From an uncultured Faecalibacterium sp. (GTDB lineage: Bacteria; Bacillota; Clostridia; Oscillospirales; Ruminococcaceae): a DNA stretch of 60,747 nucleotides. The notes beneath the pieces were generated by a model that worked only from the letters and a program-made list of their open reading frames with translations, ran no database searches and was not told the DNA's origin. The stretch lies in NCBI GenBank assembly GCA_934561115.1, contig CAKTFS010000008.1, forward strand, positions 1 to 60,747, read 5' to 3'. Positions 1 through 8,070 of the stretch are shown piece after piece; position 1 is the first letter of the stretch; every line of letters begins with the position of its first letter. A program made the position numbers and the translations under genes.

Positions 1-125
1 CGGGTGCGCAGGGTGATGACCAGCTCATCCCGGGTCGGTTCAAAAATTTTTGCGATCTTGGCATCGGTCAGGGTGGCTTTCAGCTCCGCTGCCGTCAGCG
101 CCAGTGTCGCGGCATCCAGTGCCAT
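1..125 (-). CDS. rqcH: RqcH/NFACT-family ribosome quality control protein, N-terminal fragment
   Basis: Only the first 41 codons lie in the window; the gene runs off the left edge. The visible start reads MALDAATLALTAAELKATL and continues with a KIAKIFEP-type segment and DELVITLRT. This matches the beginning of NFACT-N proteins (RqcH, formerly annotated fibronectin-binding FbpA), which bind stalled 50S subunits and add alanine tails to blocked nascent chains. The ATG at 125 is preceded by GAGGTAA seven bases upstream. The assignment rests on a short but characteristic N-terminus; the catalytic and NFACT-R parts cannot be seen. Confidence 0.72.
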   Translation of the reverse strand, partial: MALDAATLALTAAELKATLTDAKIAKIFEPTRDELVITLRT

Positions 126-150
126 AGTGTTTACCTCGTTTTATCTATAA

Positions 151-326
151 CCCTCTCAGTCAACGCCTGCTGCGTTGCCAGATTCCCCCTTTTGTCGCTG
201 CGCGACATCTTCCCCCGACCGGGGGAAGTCTTTCCTCAAGGGGGGAGCTTTTGCTCTTTTTCGGTTTATGCTGAAAGACCTCCCCCTTTCGGGGGAGGTG
301 GCATTGCGCAGCAATGACGGAGAGGG
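151..326. repeat. Family 1 hairpin repeat, copy a
   Basis: Bounded by CCCTCTCAGTC (151-161) and its near inverse GACGGAGAGGG (316-326). Between them sit several hairpins: CAACGC/GCGTTG, GTCGC-TGC-GCGAC, CCCCCGA/CCGGGGG, CCTCCCCCTTTCGGGGGAGG and CATTGC-GCA-GCAATG. It fills the gap between rqcH and nif3. No coding content. Other copies in this window share the ends and some modules. Confidence 0.8.
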
Positions 327-334
327 TTCTCTCT

Positions 335-1111
335 TTATAAATAAGTATAAGGGTCGCGATTCTCGGCGCTTACCAGCACCTCTACCTCCGGCAGGGCGGT
401 GCGCAGGGCAGCCGCCACGGCGGCAGTCACCGGGAACTCGGTGGCGTAATGCCCCGCTGCAAGGAGGGACAGCCCCAGCCGCTTGGCGTCCAGCGCATGG
501 TGGTGGTTGGCTTCGCCGGTCAGCAGACAGTCCGCACCCTCGGCGATGGCCTCGGCAAACAGACTGCCGCCCGCGCCGCTGATGACCGCCAGCCGGTGCA
601 CCGGCTTTCCGGCGTCGGCAAACTTCACCTGCACCGCTGCGCCGGTGTCCGGTGCGTTGCACAGCGCCGCCAGTTTGCGCTGCGCCAGCGCGGCCAGCTC
701 CGGCACGGTGATGGGGTCGATGTCCCCCACCCGGCCGCAGCCGTCTGCAAAAATGGTGCGCTGCCGGATGCCGAAAAGGTCGGCCAGCACATCATTCACC
801 CCGCCCTCGGCGGCATCCAGATTGGTATGCATACAAATGGCGGAAATGCCCGCCTGCACCAGCTGATAGGGCACATCGGCGGGGCACAGCCGCTTGAGCG
901 GGTCAAAGATGACCGGGTGGTGCGCCACAATGACCGTGCACTGCTTTGCCGCAGCTTCTGCCACCACCTCCGGGGTGATGTCCAGCGTCACCAGCACCCG
1001 GCGCACATTGCCGCCGCAGTCCACCAGCAGGCCGGGGTTATCCCAGTGCTCTGCCAGCTCCGGCGGGGCAAGCCGCTGCATTACTTCGTATACCTGCTGT
1101 ACCGTGGTCAT
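335..1111 (-). CDS. Nif3-like dinuclear metal centre protein
   Basis: 258 residues, slightly shorter than the form with an inserted PII-like domain. It is Nif3/YqfO family: an N-terminal EHWDNPGLLV segment, VTLDIT, an AHHP metal-binding motif (IVAHHPVIFDPLKRL), CMHTNLDAAEGGVNDVL, and a C-terminal TGEANHHHALDA with GHYATEFP. These histidines and acidic residues are the expected dimetal site. The molecular role is not settled; the family is sometimes annotated GTP cyclohydrolase I type 2. The gene starts one base after the trmK stop, the same trmK-nif3 order as yqfN-yqfO of Bacillus, so the two are co-transcribed. Confidence 0.9.
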   Translation of the reverse strand: MTTVQQVYEVMQRLAPPELAEHWDNPGLLVDCGGNVRRVLVTLDITPEVVAEAAAKQCTVIVAHHPVIFDPLKRLCPADVPYQLVQAGISAICMHTNLDAAEGGVNDVLADLFGIRQRTIFADGCGRVGDIDPITVPELAALAQRKLAALCNAPDTGAAVQVKFADAGKPVHRLAVISGAGGSLFAEAIAEGADCLLTGEANHHHALDAKRLGLSLLAAGHYATEFPVTAAVAAALRTALPEVEVLVSAENRDPYTYL

Positions 1112-1112
1112 T

Positions 1113-1772
1113 TCAGTTTCCCTCTTTCAGAATGGCATCCATCTCTGCGGCAAGCGGGCTGCCGTCCGGCACGCCCAGCCGCATCCGGGGCAGCTTTGCC
1201 CGCTGCCATGCGGCGTAGCCCGCGCCCTCCGGCCAGCGGCCGGTATCCCCCAGCAAGCACCGGGTAAAGGTGGGTTCTATCACCTCGCCGGTGTACTCCG
1301 CCGCCATCACCGCATACCAGCGGCCTGCGGCCTGCACCGGGCGGTCGGCCACAAGGGCAAAGCCGTGCTGCCACAGCCAGCGGCGCAGCTCGCTGTGCCG
1401 GGTGGCGGGCACCATGACAAGGCGCGGCCCGCCCACAGCGGACACCCACGGCGCTTTCTCGATGATCTCCCATGTGGTCTGCGCCGACACGCCCGCCAGC
1501 ACGATGCTGCCCACCTCCCCGGCAGACAACACAGAAAGACCGTCGCCGAGCCGAAGCTCAGCGCGGTCCAGACAACCTGCATTTTCCAGCGTCTGTTTTG
1601 CTTTTGCCAGCGGGCCGGGGCGCAGGTCTGCCCCGATGACCTTCGGGTACCTGCCCGAAGCCGCCAGCACCGCCGTCAGCTTGCCGTGGTCGCAGCCGAT
1701 GTCCGCCACCGGCTGTCCCGGGCGCACCAGCTGGGCCGCAGCGGTCAGACGCGCATCCAGTGTGGGCAGCAC
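1113..1772 (-). CDS. trmK: tRNA (adenine-22-N1)-methyltransferase TrmK
   Basis: 219 residues. The Rossmann-type SAM-binding region is VADIGCDHGKLTAVLAASGR with downstream IGADLRPGPLAKAKQTLENAG; later VLAGVSAQTTWEIIEKAP and MVPATRHSELRRWLWQHGF correspond to the TrmK (COG2384) pattern. It methylates N1 of A22 in the tRNA D-loop in the cytoplasm. The start is GTG at 1772, directly abutting the TGA of the DUF1858 gene, so translation is probably coupled. The neighbouring nif3 gene supports the identification. Confidence 0.9.
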   Translation of the reverse strand: MLPTLDARLTAAAQLVRPGQPVADIGCDHGKLTAVLAASGRYPKVIGADLRPGPLAKAKQTLENAGCLDRAELRLGDGLSVLSAGEVGSIVLAGVSAQTTWEIIEKAPWVSAVGGPRLVMVPATRHSELRRWLWQHGFALVADRPVQAAGRWYAVMAAEYTGEVIEPTFTRCLLGDTGRWPEGAGYAAWQRAKLPRMRLGVPDGSPLAAEMDAILKEGN

Positions 1773-2027
1773 TCAGGCCTTCTTGGCTGCCAGATGGGTG
1801 TTCAGCTTCTCCAGCAGCTCGTCGCAGTTCACGCCGTGCACCTCACAGGCTTCCTCGATGGTCTCCCCGCGGGAAGCCGGGCAGCCCAGACAGTGCATGC
1901 CGATCTCCATAAAGTAGGGTGCGGTGCTCTGGTCCATATCCAGAATATCACCGATGATGGTATCGCGGGTCACCTGCTTGGGTGCGGTGTGTTCCTCTTT
2001 TTTGAGCATATTGAAAATATCAAACAT
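1773..2027 (-). CDS. DUF1858 small redox-disulfide-type protein
   Basis: 84 residues. The DUF1858 core (about residues 17-80) contains ITRDTIIGDIL-like and FMEIGMHCLGCPASRGETIEEACEVHG; the CLGC pair is the hallmark of the family also called hybrid-cluster-associated redox disulfide domain. A short N-terminal extension (MFDIFNMLKKEE) precedes it. Function is unknown; a redox or metal-binding role for the Cys pair is inferred. First gene of the DUF1858-trmK-nif3 operon, preceded by AAAGGA and a promoter at 2084-2113. Confidence 0.85.
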   Translation of the reverse strand: MFDIFNMLKKEEHTAPKQVTRDTIIGDILDMDQSTAPYFMEIGMHCLGCPASRGETIEEACEVHGVNCDELLEKLNTHLAAKKA

Positions 2028-2083
2028 GATAGCTTTTCCTTTCTGTTTTGGGTGAGATACAGTATAACCTACTGTTCCTCTAT

Positions 2084-2113
2084 ACTATACCCCAAACCGG
2101 GGCAGTTTTGCAA
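2084..2113 (-). promoter_or_regulatory. Predicted promoter of DUF1858-trmK-nif3
   Basis: On the minus strand, -35 TTGCAA (2108-2113) and -10 TATAGT (2084-2089) are separated by 18 bases, about 55 bases upstream of the DUF1858 start. A second -10-like TATACT lies at about 2062-2067. Read by eye only. Confidence 0.5.
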
Positions 2114-2141
2114 GAGCCTTGCGGAAATCCATCCACCTCTG

Positions 2142-2256
2142 AAGCCTTCACCCCTTGGGGGGAAGGTGGCGCGTAGCGCCGGATGAGGGGTAATTCCGGC
2201 AGCAGCGCCCTCATCAGTCACCCGCGGTGACAGCTTCCCCCGACCGGGGGAAGCCT
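2142..2256. repeat. Family 1 repeat, subtype with TTCCCCCCAAGGGGTGAA module
   Basis: A run of hairpins (TTCACCCCTT/AAGGTG, GGCGC-GTA-GCGCC, GTCACC-CGC-GGTGAC, CTTCCCCCGACCGGGGGAAG). The reverse complement recurs almost unchanged at 25609-25721, about 23 kb away. It lies between the yitT-like gene and the DUF1858 promoter. Confidence 0.75.
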
Positions 2257-2296
2257 TTTGCTACGGTAAACTTTACGGTTTAACCGGAAACTTTGT

Positions 2297-3175
2297 TTAC
2301 TCCTCCGCCTGATAGTCCTTTTCCAGCGAGAAGCCGCGCCCGCTTACCTCGGTAACGTGGCTCACGATCATAAAGCAGGTGGGGTCGATGGCGTGCGCCA
2401 GCTTTTCCAGCCTTGGCAGCTGCCGGTTGGAGACCACGCTCAGCAGCACCGACTCCGGCTCCCGCAGGTAGCCGCCCTCGCCGTGCAGGATGGTCACGCC
2501 GCGGTCCAGCTGCGCAAAAATAGCCGCGCAGATCTCGTCGGACTTGGCGCTGATGATCTTTACCTCGGTGCGGGTGGTGCCCAGCATGAGCACCTTGTCC
2601 AGCACAACGGTGTAGATAATGGCCATCACCACGCCGTACAGGGACTGCCGCACCGGGCTGAAGGCCGCCTGCGCCGCCAGAATGAGAAAGTCGAAAACCA
2701 TCATGGTGCTGGACACCGGCAGGTGGAACCACTTGTTCAGCACCAGCGGGGGGATATCCATGCCGCCGGTGGAAGCACCGGCGCGGATGGTGATGCCCAG
2801 CGAGATGCCGATGCCAAAGCCCGCGAATACGGTGTTCAGCACCAGATCATCGGTCAGCACAAGGCTGCCCAGCAGCCGCTCCCACAGCGCCATAAAAAAG
2901 GGACTGAGCACCGTGCTTGCCATGGTGTTCAGGGCAAAGCGGCGTCCCAGCACCCACCAGCCCAGCAGCAGCATGGCCACGTTGACCACGAACAGCACGC
3001 CGGACACCGGCAGGCCGGTGACCTTGTTGAAAGCCAGTGCAATACCGGTGGCACCGCCGGTGATCAGGCCGGAGGGCATCAGAAATAATACCACAGTCAG
3101 CGCATACATCGCGTTGCCCACCACGATGGACAGGGCGCTAAAGAGCTGCTGTTGCTTACGTGTTAATTGCGTCAT
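2297..3175 (-). CDS. YitT-family membrane protein (DUF161 plus DUF2179)
   Basis: 292 residues. Residues about 10-180 hold five or six membrane segments, with LMPSGLITGGATGIALAF and TGLPVSGVLFVVNVAMLLLGWW typical of YitT, and the RAGASTGGMDI motif near residue 150. The last about 90 residues (SAKSDEICAAIFAQLDRGVTILHGEGGY onward) are the DUF2179 soluble domain. Substrate is unknown. I chose the ATG at 3175 rather than the one at 3181 because AAAGGA then lies eight bases upstream. Single-gene unit with its own promoter. Confidence 0.85.
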   Translation of the reverse strand: MTQLTRKQQQLFSALSIVVGNAMYALTVVLFLMPSGLITGGATGIALAFNKVTGLPVSGVLFVVNVAMLLLGWWVLGRRFALNTMASTVLSPFFMALWERLLGSLVLTDDLVLNTVFAGFGIGISLGITIRAGASTGGMDIPPLVLNKWFHLPVSSTMMVFDFLILAAQAAFSPVRQSLYGVVMAIIYTVVLDKVLMLGTTRTEVKIISAKSDEICAAIFAQLDRGVTILHGEGGYLREPESVLLSVVSNRQLPRLEKLAHAIDPTCFMIVSHVTEVSGRGFSLEKDYQAEE

Positions 3176-3214
3176 CTTCATCTTCCTTTGTTTGTAGTTG
3201 AAGTTTCTTCTACT

Positions 3215-3243
3215 ATGATAACGAAAATATCCGCATTTATCAA
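3215..3243 (-). promoter_or_regulatory. Promoter of the yitT-like gene, overlapping a terminator
   Basis: Minus-strand -35 TTGATA (3238-3243) and -10 TATCAT (3215-3220), spacer 17. The -35 is part of the right half of the hairpin that ends the upstream DUF1538-PII operon. Confidence 0.5.
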
Positions 3244-3267
3244 GCCTTCGGCGATAAATGCGGATAT
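3227..3267 (-). terminator. Terminator of the DUF1538-PII operon
   Basis: 15-bp perfect stem ATATCCGCATTTATC / GATAAATGCGGATAT with an 11-base loop, followed on the minus strand by TTTTCGTT. It lies about 20 bases after the PII-like stop. Confidence 0.75.
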
Positions 3268-3287
3268 CGGGATCAATTTTTAAGGGG

Positions 3288-3986
3288 TCACAGGGCGGCT
3301 TCCGGCTGGGCTTCGTCCTCTTCCATCAGCCGCAGACCGGCGGTATCGGTCACCGGCAGCGAAAACACGATAGCACCCGCCTTGGGGTTTGCCCCCTCCA
3401 TGATGGCTTTCATGATGGTGTTTTTCTGGCTGGTGCGGCTGACGATGAGCACCAGCTCCTTTTCGTTCACCAGTTCCACGCCCAGAAAGGCGGCTGCACC
3501 CTCCATGCCGGTGCCCTTTGCGTGGATCACCGTGCCGCCGCCTGCACCGGCGGTGCGGGCAGCGTCCATAATGGAGCCGGTGTAGCCCTGATTTGCCACC
3601 ACCAGCAGCAGTTCATAGCGGGTATCCTTCAAGGTGCTCTCCTCCTTCCATGTAAGGGGCTGGTGCTCGGTGAGGAACATCAGCGCCCGTTTGCCGCCGA
3701 TGCTGCTCAGCGGCACAATGAACGCAATGCCGGTGCCCGGCACATCGATCTGCATCTTGCGGCGCAGATCCTTCTGGATCTTCTGCCAGCTTTCTGCCGT
3801 TACCACGGCCAGCAGCACCGCTTTTTCGGTCTTTTCCAGCCCAAGGGTGGAAAGGGTCTCCTGCACCGCCGTGCCGGAGCCTACGGTGCGCATACTTACC
3901 GTTACGCCGTGACTTTTGTACAGCTGCAAAAAGCCGTCGGTAGTGCGGCGGTCGGTGATGGTGATCATCAAAAACAAACTGCTCAC
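3288..3986 (-). CDS. Tandem PII-like regulator of the DUF1538 transporter
   Basis: 232 residues made of two PII-type ferredoxin-like folds, roughly residues 3-105 and 125-220. The second contains the glycine-rich TAGAGGGTVIHAKGTG, which resembles the T-loop base of PII proteins, and GAIVFSLPV at the end. No uridylylation-type Tyr51 context is visible. It starts 12 bases after the stop of the DUF1538 gene, so it is in the same operon. By analogy with GlnB/GlnK acting on AmtB, a role in gating or sensing for the DUF1538 membrane protein is inferred; ligand unknown. Confidence 0.75.
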   Translation of the reverse strand: MSSLFLMITITDRRTTDGFLQLYKSHGVTVSMRTVGSGTAVQETLSTLGLEKTEKAVLLAVVTAESWQKIQKDLRRKMQIDVPGTGIAFIVPLSSIGGKRALMFLTEHQPLTWKEESTLKDTRYELLLVVANQGYTGSIMDAARTAGAGGGTVIHAKGTGMEGAAAFLGVELVNEKELVLIVSRTSQKNTIMKAIMEGANPKAGAIVFSLPVTDTAGLRLMEEDEAQPEAAL

Positions 3987-3998
3987 GTTCTGCCTCCT

Positions 3999-5549
3999 TT
4001 ACAGCTCAATGATGGCGTCATCCGGCAGATCTGCAAACACGGTGGCAAGCACCGCAGCGGGCTGCGCCGTCCGCGCCTTGCGGGTGCGCAGCTGCGCCAC
4101 CAGACCCATCATCTGCACGGTGATCAGCGGGGTCATGGCGACCATGGCCACCACGCCGAAGGCATCAGTCACGATATTGCCGCCCACCGCCACGCAGGCA
4201 CCCTGCGCCAGCGGCAGCAGAAAGGTGGCGGTCATGGGGCCGGAGGCCACGCCGCCCGCGTCGAACGCAATGGCGGTGAACAGCTTGGGCACCACAAAGG
4301 AGATGCTGATGGCGAACACATAGCCCGGCACAAGGAACCACAGGATGGAGATACCGGTCAGCACCCGCACCATGGCAAGACCCACCGAGATGGACACGCC
4401 CGCGGAAAGCGCCAGACCCATGGCCTGCGCCGAGATGGCACCGTCGGTCACCTCTTCCACCTGCTTGTTCAGCACATAGACCGCAGGCTCGGCCTTTACG
4501 ATGAAGTAGCCGATGAGCATTCCGATGGGGATGAGCGCCCAGCGCATCCCGCTGCCGGCCAGCACCTGACCCAGATAGTTACCGGCGGGCATAAAGCCCA
4601 CGTTTGCACCGGTCAGAAAGAGCACAAGGCCGATATAGGTATACACAAGACCCACGCCGATGCGCCCCAGCGTGCGGCGGTCCAGCCGCAAAGCGATCAG
4701 CTGAAATGCCCCGAACATCAGCACGATGGGCAGCAGCGAGCGGGCGATCTCGGCAAGATAAGTGGGCAGACCTTCCCGGAACAGCTGCCACAGCTCCACC
4801 GAGTCTGCCACCTCGGGCAGAACAGGCGGGATGTAGGTGCTGTCCGCTGCGCGGAACGCGATGCCCAGCGTCAGCACCGCCAGAATGGGGCCGATGGAGC
4901 ACATGGCCACCAGACCAAAGCTGTCGTCCGCCGCGTGGCGGTCGCTTCGGATGGAGGAAACGCCCACGCCCAGCGCCATGATAAAGGGCACCGTCATGGG
5001 GCCGGTGGTCACGCCGCCGGAGTCAAACGCCACAGCGAGAAACTCCTTGGGCACAAAGGCCGCCAGCAGAAAGATAAGCCCATAGAACAGCACCAGCAGC
5101 TTTGGCAGCGCGATACCGATGAGCATACGCAGGAAGGCAAAGACCAGAAACAGGCCCACGCCCGCCGCCACCGAAAGGATCAGCGTACCGCTGGGGATGG
5201 AGGGCACCTGATCTGCCAGCACCTGCAAGTCCGGCTCCGAGATGGTGATAAGGAAGCCCAGCAAAAAGCCGAGCACGAGGATGAGGGGCAGCTTGCGGCT
5301 GCGGGTGATGACTGCACCCACCCGCTCGCCCATGGGGGTCATGCTCATCTCTGCACCCAGAGTAAAGAACATGATGCCCACCACGATCATGGCAGCACCC
5401 AGCAAAAAGCACAGCAGGATGCTGGGCGATACCGGTGCTACCGAGAAGCAGAGCACCAGCACAATGGCCACAATGGGCAGCACCGCCTGCAGCGCCTCCA
5501 AAAGCTTTTCCCGCAGCTTGGGGAGCGATCGTCTGAGAATGATGTCCAC
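3999..5549 (-). CDS. DUF1538 integral membrane transporter-like protein
   Basis: About 516 residues, two homologous halves (DUF1538 repeats), each with a membrane-embedded EP motif (ISEPDLQVLADQVP; KAEPAVYVLNKQVEEV) and an FD(S/A)GGV(T/A)(T/S)GPMT signature. About twelve membrane segments. The duplicated layout suggests a channel or transporter; substrate unknown. Start is uncertain: GTG at 5549 (VDIILRRSLPKL) is taken because the alternative TTG at 5588 lies inside the operator palindrome and near the predicted transcription start. A PII-like gene follows in the operon. Confidence 0.8.
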   Translation of the reverse strand: MDIILRRSLPKLREKLLEALQAVLPIVAIVLVLCFSVAPVSPSILLCFLLGAAMIVVGIMFFTLGAEMSMTPMGERVGAVITRSRKLPLILVLGFLLGFLITISEPDLQVLADQVPSIPSGTLILSVAAGVGLFLVFAFLRMLIGIALPKLLVLFYGLIFLLAAFVPKEFLAVAFDSGGVTTGPMTVPFIMALGVGVSSIRSDRHAADDSFGLVAMCSIGPILAVLTLGIAFRAADSTYIPPVLPEVADSVELWQLFREGLPTYLAEIARSLLPIVLMFGAFQLIALRLDRRTLGRIGVGLVYTYIGLVLFLTGANVGFMPAGNYLGQVLAGSGMRWALIPIGMLIGYFIVKAEPAVYVLNKQVEEVTDGAISAQAMGLALSAGVSISVGLAMVRVLTGISILWFLVPGYVFAISISFVVPKLFTAIAFDAGGVASGPMTATFLLPLAQGACVAVGGNIVTDAFGVVAMVAMTPLITVQMMGLVAQLRTRKARTAQPAAVLATVFADLPDDAIIEL

Positions 5550-5570
5550 CGCCTTTCGTCTGTATCCTGT

Positions 5571-5588
5571 TTGTACACTTTTGTACAA
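5571..5588 (-). promoter_or_regulatory. Palindromic operator TTGTACA-N4-TGTACAA
   Basis: Perfect 7-bp inverted repeat with a 4-base centre, just downstream of the -10 element of the DUF1538-PII promoter. Position suits a repressor site. No regulator gene is adjacent, so the binding protein is unknown. Confidence 0.55.
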
Positions 5589-5599
5589 GATATATTTAT

Positions 5600-5628
5600 A
5601 GTATACGGATTCAGGGGGATGCCGTCAA
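5600..5628 (-). promoter_or_regulatory. Promoter of the DUF1538-PII operon
   Basis: -35 TTGACG (5623-5628) and -10 TATACT (5600-5605), spacer 17, on the minus strand. One of the best housekeeping promoter matches in the window. Confidence 0.7.
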
Positions 5629-5691
5629 CCGCCAGAAGGAAAAAACTTGAGCAAGTTCCATAAATTGTAAAAAAGATTGCTTAGAAGCAAA

Positions 5692-5863
5692 CCCTCTCAG
5701 TCACGCCGCTGAACTCCCCCAGTCGCCTACGGCGACAGCCCCCTCTGAGATGGGGCCTTTGGCATGGCGGGAAAGTTTCCGTCTAAAGTGTAAAGTGTCC
5801 GGGCGCGCCAGAGGCTCCCTCCTAGAGGGAGCTGGCAAAGCCGTCAGGCTTTGCCTGAGGGAG
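5692..5863. repeat. Family 1 hairpin repeat, copy with AGATGGGGCC module
   Basis: Begins CCCTCTCAGTC (5692-5702). Contains GTCGCC-TAC-GGCGAC, a CCCCCTCTGAGATGGGG / GGCATGGCGGGAAAGTTTC block also found near 60580, and GGCAAAGCC-GTCA-GGCTTTGCC. It sits directly against the family 2 element that follows. Confidence 0.75.
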
Positions 5864-5872
5864 TTCGTTCCA

Positions 5873-5989
5873 ACCCCTCCCGTGAAAATGGAATACCGGA
5901 GCGTCCGCAGACGCTCCGGTATTCCGAAACTATAAAATAATTTTTCCGCTGAATATGACCAAAGCGCGCGCGGCGGCCATTCAAAATCG
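5873..5989 (-). repeat. Family 2 variable-stem hairpin element A
   Basis: On the minus strand: a GGCC-type hairpin, TCATATTCAGCGGAAAAATT, an A/T stretch, then a 16-bp perfect stem (5890-5905 with 5910-5925) closed by loop TGCG, then ATTTTCACGGGAGGGG. Lies just after the flippase stop in the orientation where the hairpin plus T-run could terminate that operon. Confidence 0.8.
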
Positions 5990-5995
5990 TCCCGC

Positions 5996-7486
5996 TTACG
6001 CCTTTTTCGGCTTCAGCCAGCCGTCCATGGCGGCTACCAGCGCCTTGCCCCGGCGGCCCAGCAGGCGGGGCAGCAGCACCCGCGCCATGGCCCATACGCC
6101 CGCAAAGTTGTACAGGATGACCGCCAGCGTGATCATCCCCGTCCACAGCCCGTACAGCGGCGGCTCTGCCAGCAGCACAAAGGCCTCAAACACCAGCGCG
6201 GCGGCGTTTGCCAGCACCCGCCCCGGGTGGACGCGCATCCCGATCATGCGGCGGGCGTCCACCGCACGCAGGGTGAACACCAGCGCAAGGCCAAGGAAGG
6301 ACGCATAGGTCGCGCCCACAGGCCCCCACAGCTTGATGAAGAAGTAGTTCATGATGCAGTTGCTGATAGCGCCCGCCATCATGGTGACCATGCTGCGGTC
6401 AGACTTTTTGGTCACCACATAAACGCTGTTCATGAACTGGTTGAAGCAGCTGCAGGTAGAAGCCAGCACCAAAAACGGCACAAAGTGCCATGCGTAGTAG
6501 TAGTTGGACTTCATGACGTGCATCACCGGGCGGCACAGCCAGATAATGCCCGCCGCGCAGCAGAACAGCACACTGGAATAGGTGCGGAAGATCTTGGTAA
6601 AGAACCGGGCGCGCTCCTCTTCCTCGGTGACGGCGGAAAGCTGCCACGCATCGTAAAAGATCAGACCCAGCGTGGTCAGGATGGTGGGCAGGAAGTAACC
6701 GGTGGAAAGCAGACCGCTCCATGCGTTGCCGGTGCGCCCATCCAGTCCCTCGCACATCTCTCGCACAAAGAACAGGTCGGAAGCGTTGATGATCCAGAAG
6801 CTGATCTGCGCCGGGATCATGGGCAGCGAGAAGTTGAGCATCTGCCGCCACAGCTTTTTGTTGATGCCCTTCAGCTCCACATAGTTCCACAGCTTGCCGG
6901 TGAACGTCAGGAACAGCACACTGACCAGATCGCCGCTGATGATAGCCAGCAGGTAGCCGTTGGCGCCCCACTTGAAGCCCACCAGATACAGCACATAGAA
7001 GGCCATGGTGGCCACGGTGCACAGCACGCCGTCCACTGCCACCAGCTTGTTCCACTGGCGGCTGCGCACGAACTGAGTGCACAGGGTGCGCAGGCAGCTC
7101 ATGAGCACATAAATGTAGATCAGCAGGCCGTACTGCGCCATATCCGGCAAAAACTGGGTGACCGGCCAGCACAGCACCAGTATGCCAAAGCCGCCCAGAA
7201 TGGTGAGCAGACCGTTGGTGAACACCTGCTTTTCGCTGTTGCCCTTGTCCAGACCAAAGCGGATGATGGCGTTGGACATTCCCATGGACACAAAGGGGAT
7301 GAGCAGGTTTGCGTATTGGCTCAAAATCTTGGACAGACCCAGATCCGAGATCTCCGCCATGGCGTAGGTCAGAAAGGGCTGTACTATCAGGGTGAGCAGC
7401 TTGGATGAAAAGCTGGAAATTGCAAAGATCAGGGTATTGCCGGCCAGTTTGGAATATTTATCACCGGTCTTTTTTTCGTTTTCCAA
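5996..7486 (-). CDS. Polysaccharide flippase (MATE/Wzx-like, MOP superfamily)
   Basis: 496 residues with about 14 hydrophobic segments. The N-terminal KYSKLAGNTLIFAISSFSSKLLTLIVQPFLTYAM and the central NFSLPMIPAQISFWIINASDLFF are typical of oligosaccharide flippases that move lipid-linked glycans across the membrane. TTG start at 7486 with GGAGGG eight bases upstream. It follows the YgjP-type gene by 28 bases, so it is the last gene of the lipoprotein-EamA-YgjP unit. No glycosyltransferase is adjacent, so its glycan cannot be named. Confidence 0.85.
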   Translation of the reverse strand: MENEKKTGDKYSKLAGNTLIFAISSFSSKLLTLIVQPFLTYAMAEISDLGLSKILSQYANLLIPFVSMGMSNAIIRFGLDKGNSEKQVFTNGLLTILGGFGILVLCWPVTQFLPDMAQYGLLIYIYVLMSCLRTLCTQFVRSRQWNKLVAVDGVLCTVATMAFYVLYLVGFKWGANGYLLAIISGDLVSVLFLTFTGKLWNYVELKGINKKLWRQMLNFSLPMIPAQISFWIINASDLFFVREMCEGLDGRTGNAWSGLLSTGYFLPTILTTLGLIFYDAWQLSAVTEEEERARFFTKIFRTYSSVLFCCAAGIIWLCRPVMHVMKSNYYYAWHFVPFLVLASTCSCFNQFMNSVYVVTKKSDRSMVTMMAGAISNCIMNYFFIKLWGPVGATYASFLGLALVFTLRAVDARRMIGMRVHPGRVLANAAALVFEAFVLLAEPPLYGLWTGMITLAVILYNFAGVWAMARVLLPRLLGRRGKALVAAMDGWLKPKKA

Positions 7487-7514
7487 GGGAATTTCCCTCC
7501 GTTTTTACGATAGA

Positions 7515-8069
7515 TTATTTTTTCAGCAGCTCCCGCCGGGCCTTCCAGTCCGGCAGCAGCTTTTCCACCTCTGCCCAGAAGGCCGGGCTGTGGTTCAACT
7601 GCAAAAAGTGGCAGTACTCGTGTACTACCACATAGATCTGCGCCGCAGGGGGCTGGTTATACAGCTGCAAGGCAAGGGTGATCTGCCGCTTGCCCGGGCA
7701 GCACACGCCCCAGCGGCTGGTCATGCTGCGCACTTTCAAAACAGGCTTCTGCCCGCCCAGCACCCCGGCAAAGGCCGGGTAGACCTTATCGCTCATGGCG
7801 GTAAAGTAGGCCAGCGCCGTGGCCTTGTCCGGTAGGTCGGCGTTATCCTTGTTGAGCTTTGCGATGTTCTTCACCCGGGTGTCCCGGATCCACTGGGCGT
7901 TTTGCAGCACAAAACGGTCAGCCTGTTCCAGACTGGCCGTCAGGGGGATGCTTACCATCACGGTGCCGTTGTCCCGCACCCGCAGGTGCAGCTGCTTTAC
8001 CTTTTTGCGCACCAGCTCGTACTGGATGCCCTCCACGCTGCGCAGCTGGGCGCACGGCTTTGCCGCCAC
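7515..8069 (-). CDS. YgjP-like zinc metallopeptidase (DUF45)
   Basis: 184 residues. The metallopeptidase signature is VVHEYCHFLQLNHSPAFW (HExxH plus a downstream His), preceded by MTSRWGVCCPGKRQITLALQL, the conserved SRWGSC-like segment. N-terminal IQYELVRKKVKQLHLRVRDNGTVMVSIP is the family's DNA/nucleotide-handling-like beta region. GTG start at 8069 just after the EamA stop; no strong ribosome site, so coupled translation is likely. Substrate unknown. Confidence 0.85.
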   Translation of the reverse strand: MAAKPCAQLRSVEGIQYELVRKKVKQLHLRVRDNGTVMVSIPLTASLEQADRFVLQNAQWIRDTRVKNIAKLNKDNADLPDKATALAYFTAMSDKVYPAFAGVLGGQKPVLKVRSMTSRWGVCCPGKRQITLALQLYNQPPAAQIYVVVHEYCHFLQLNHSPAFWAEVEKLLPDWKARRELLKK

Positions 8070-8070
8070 C

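Noticed and set aside
151..330. CRISPR array
   Set aside because: The repeats are dispersed and palindromic, without regular spacers, and no cas gene is present.
3258..5663. Very long plus-strand open frame opposite the PII-like and DUF1538 genes
   Set aside because: His/Gln-rich translation with no domain; it is the antisense shadow of GC-rich real genes.
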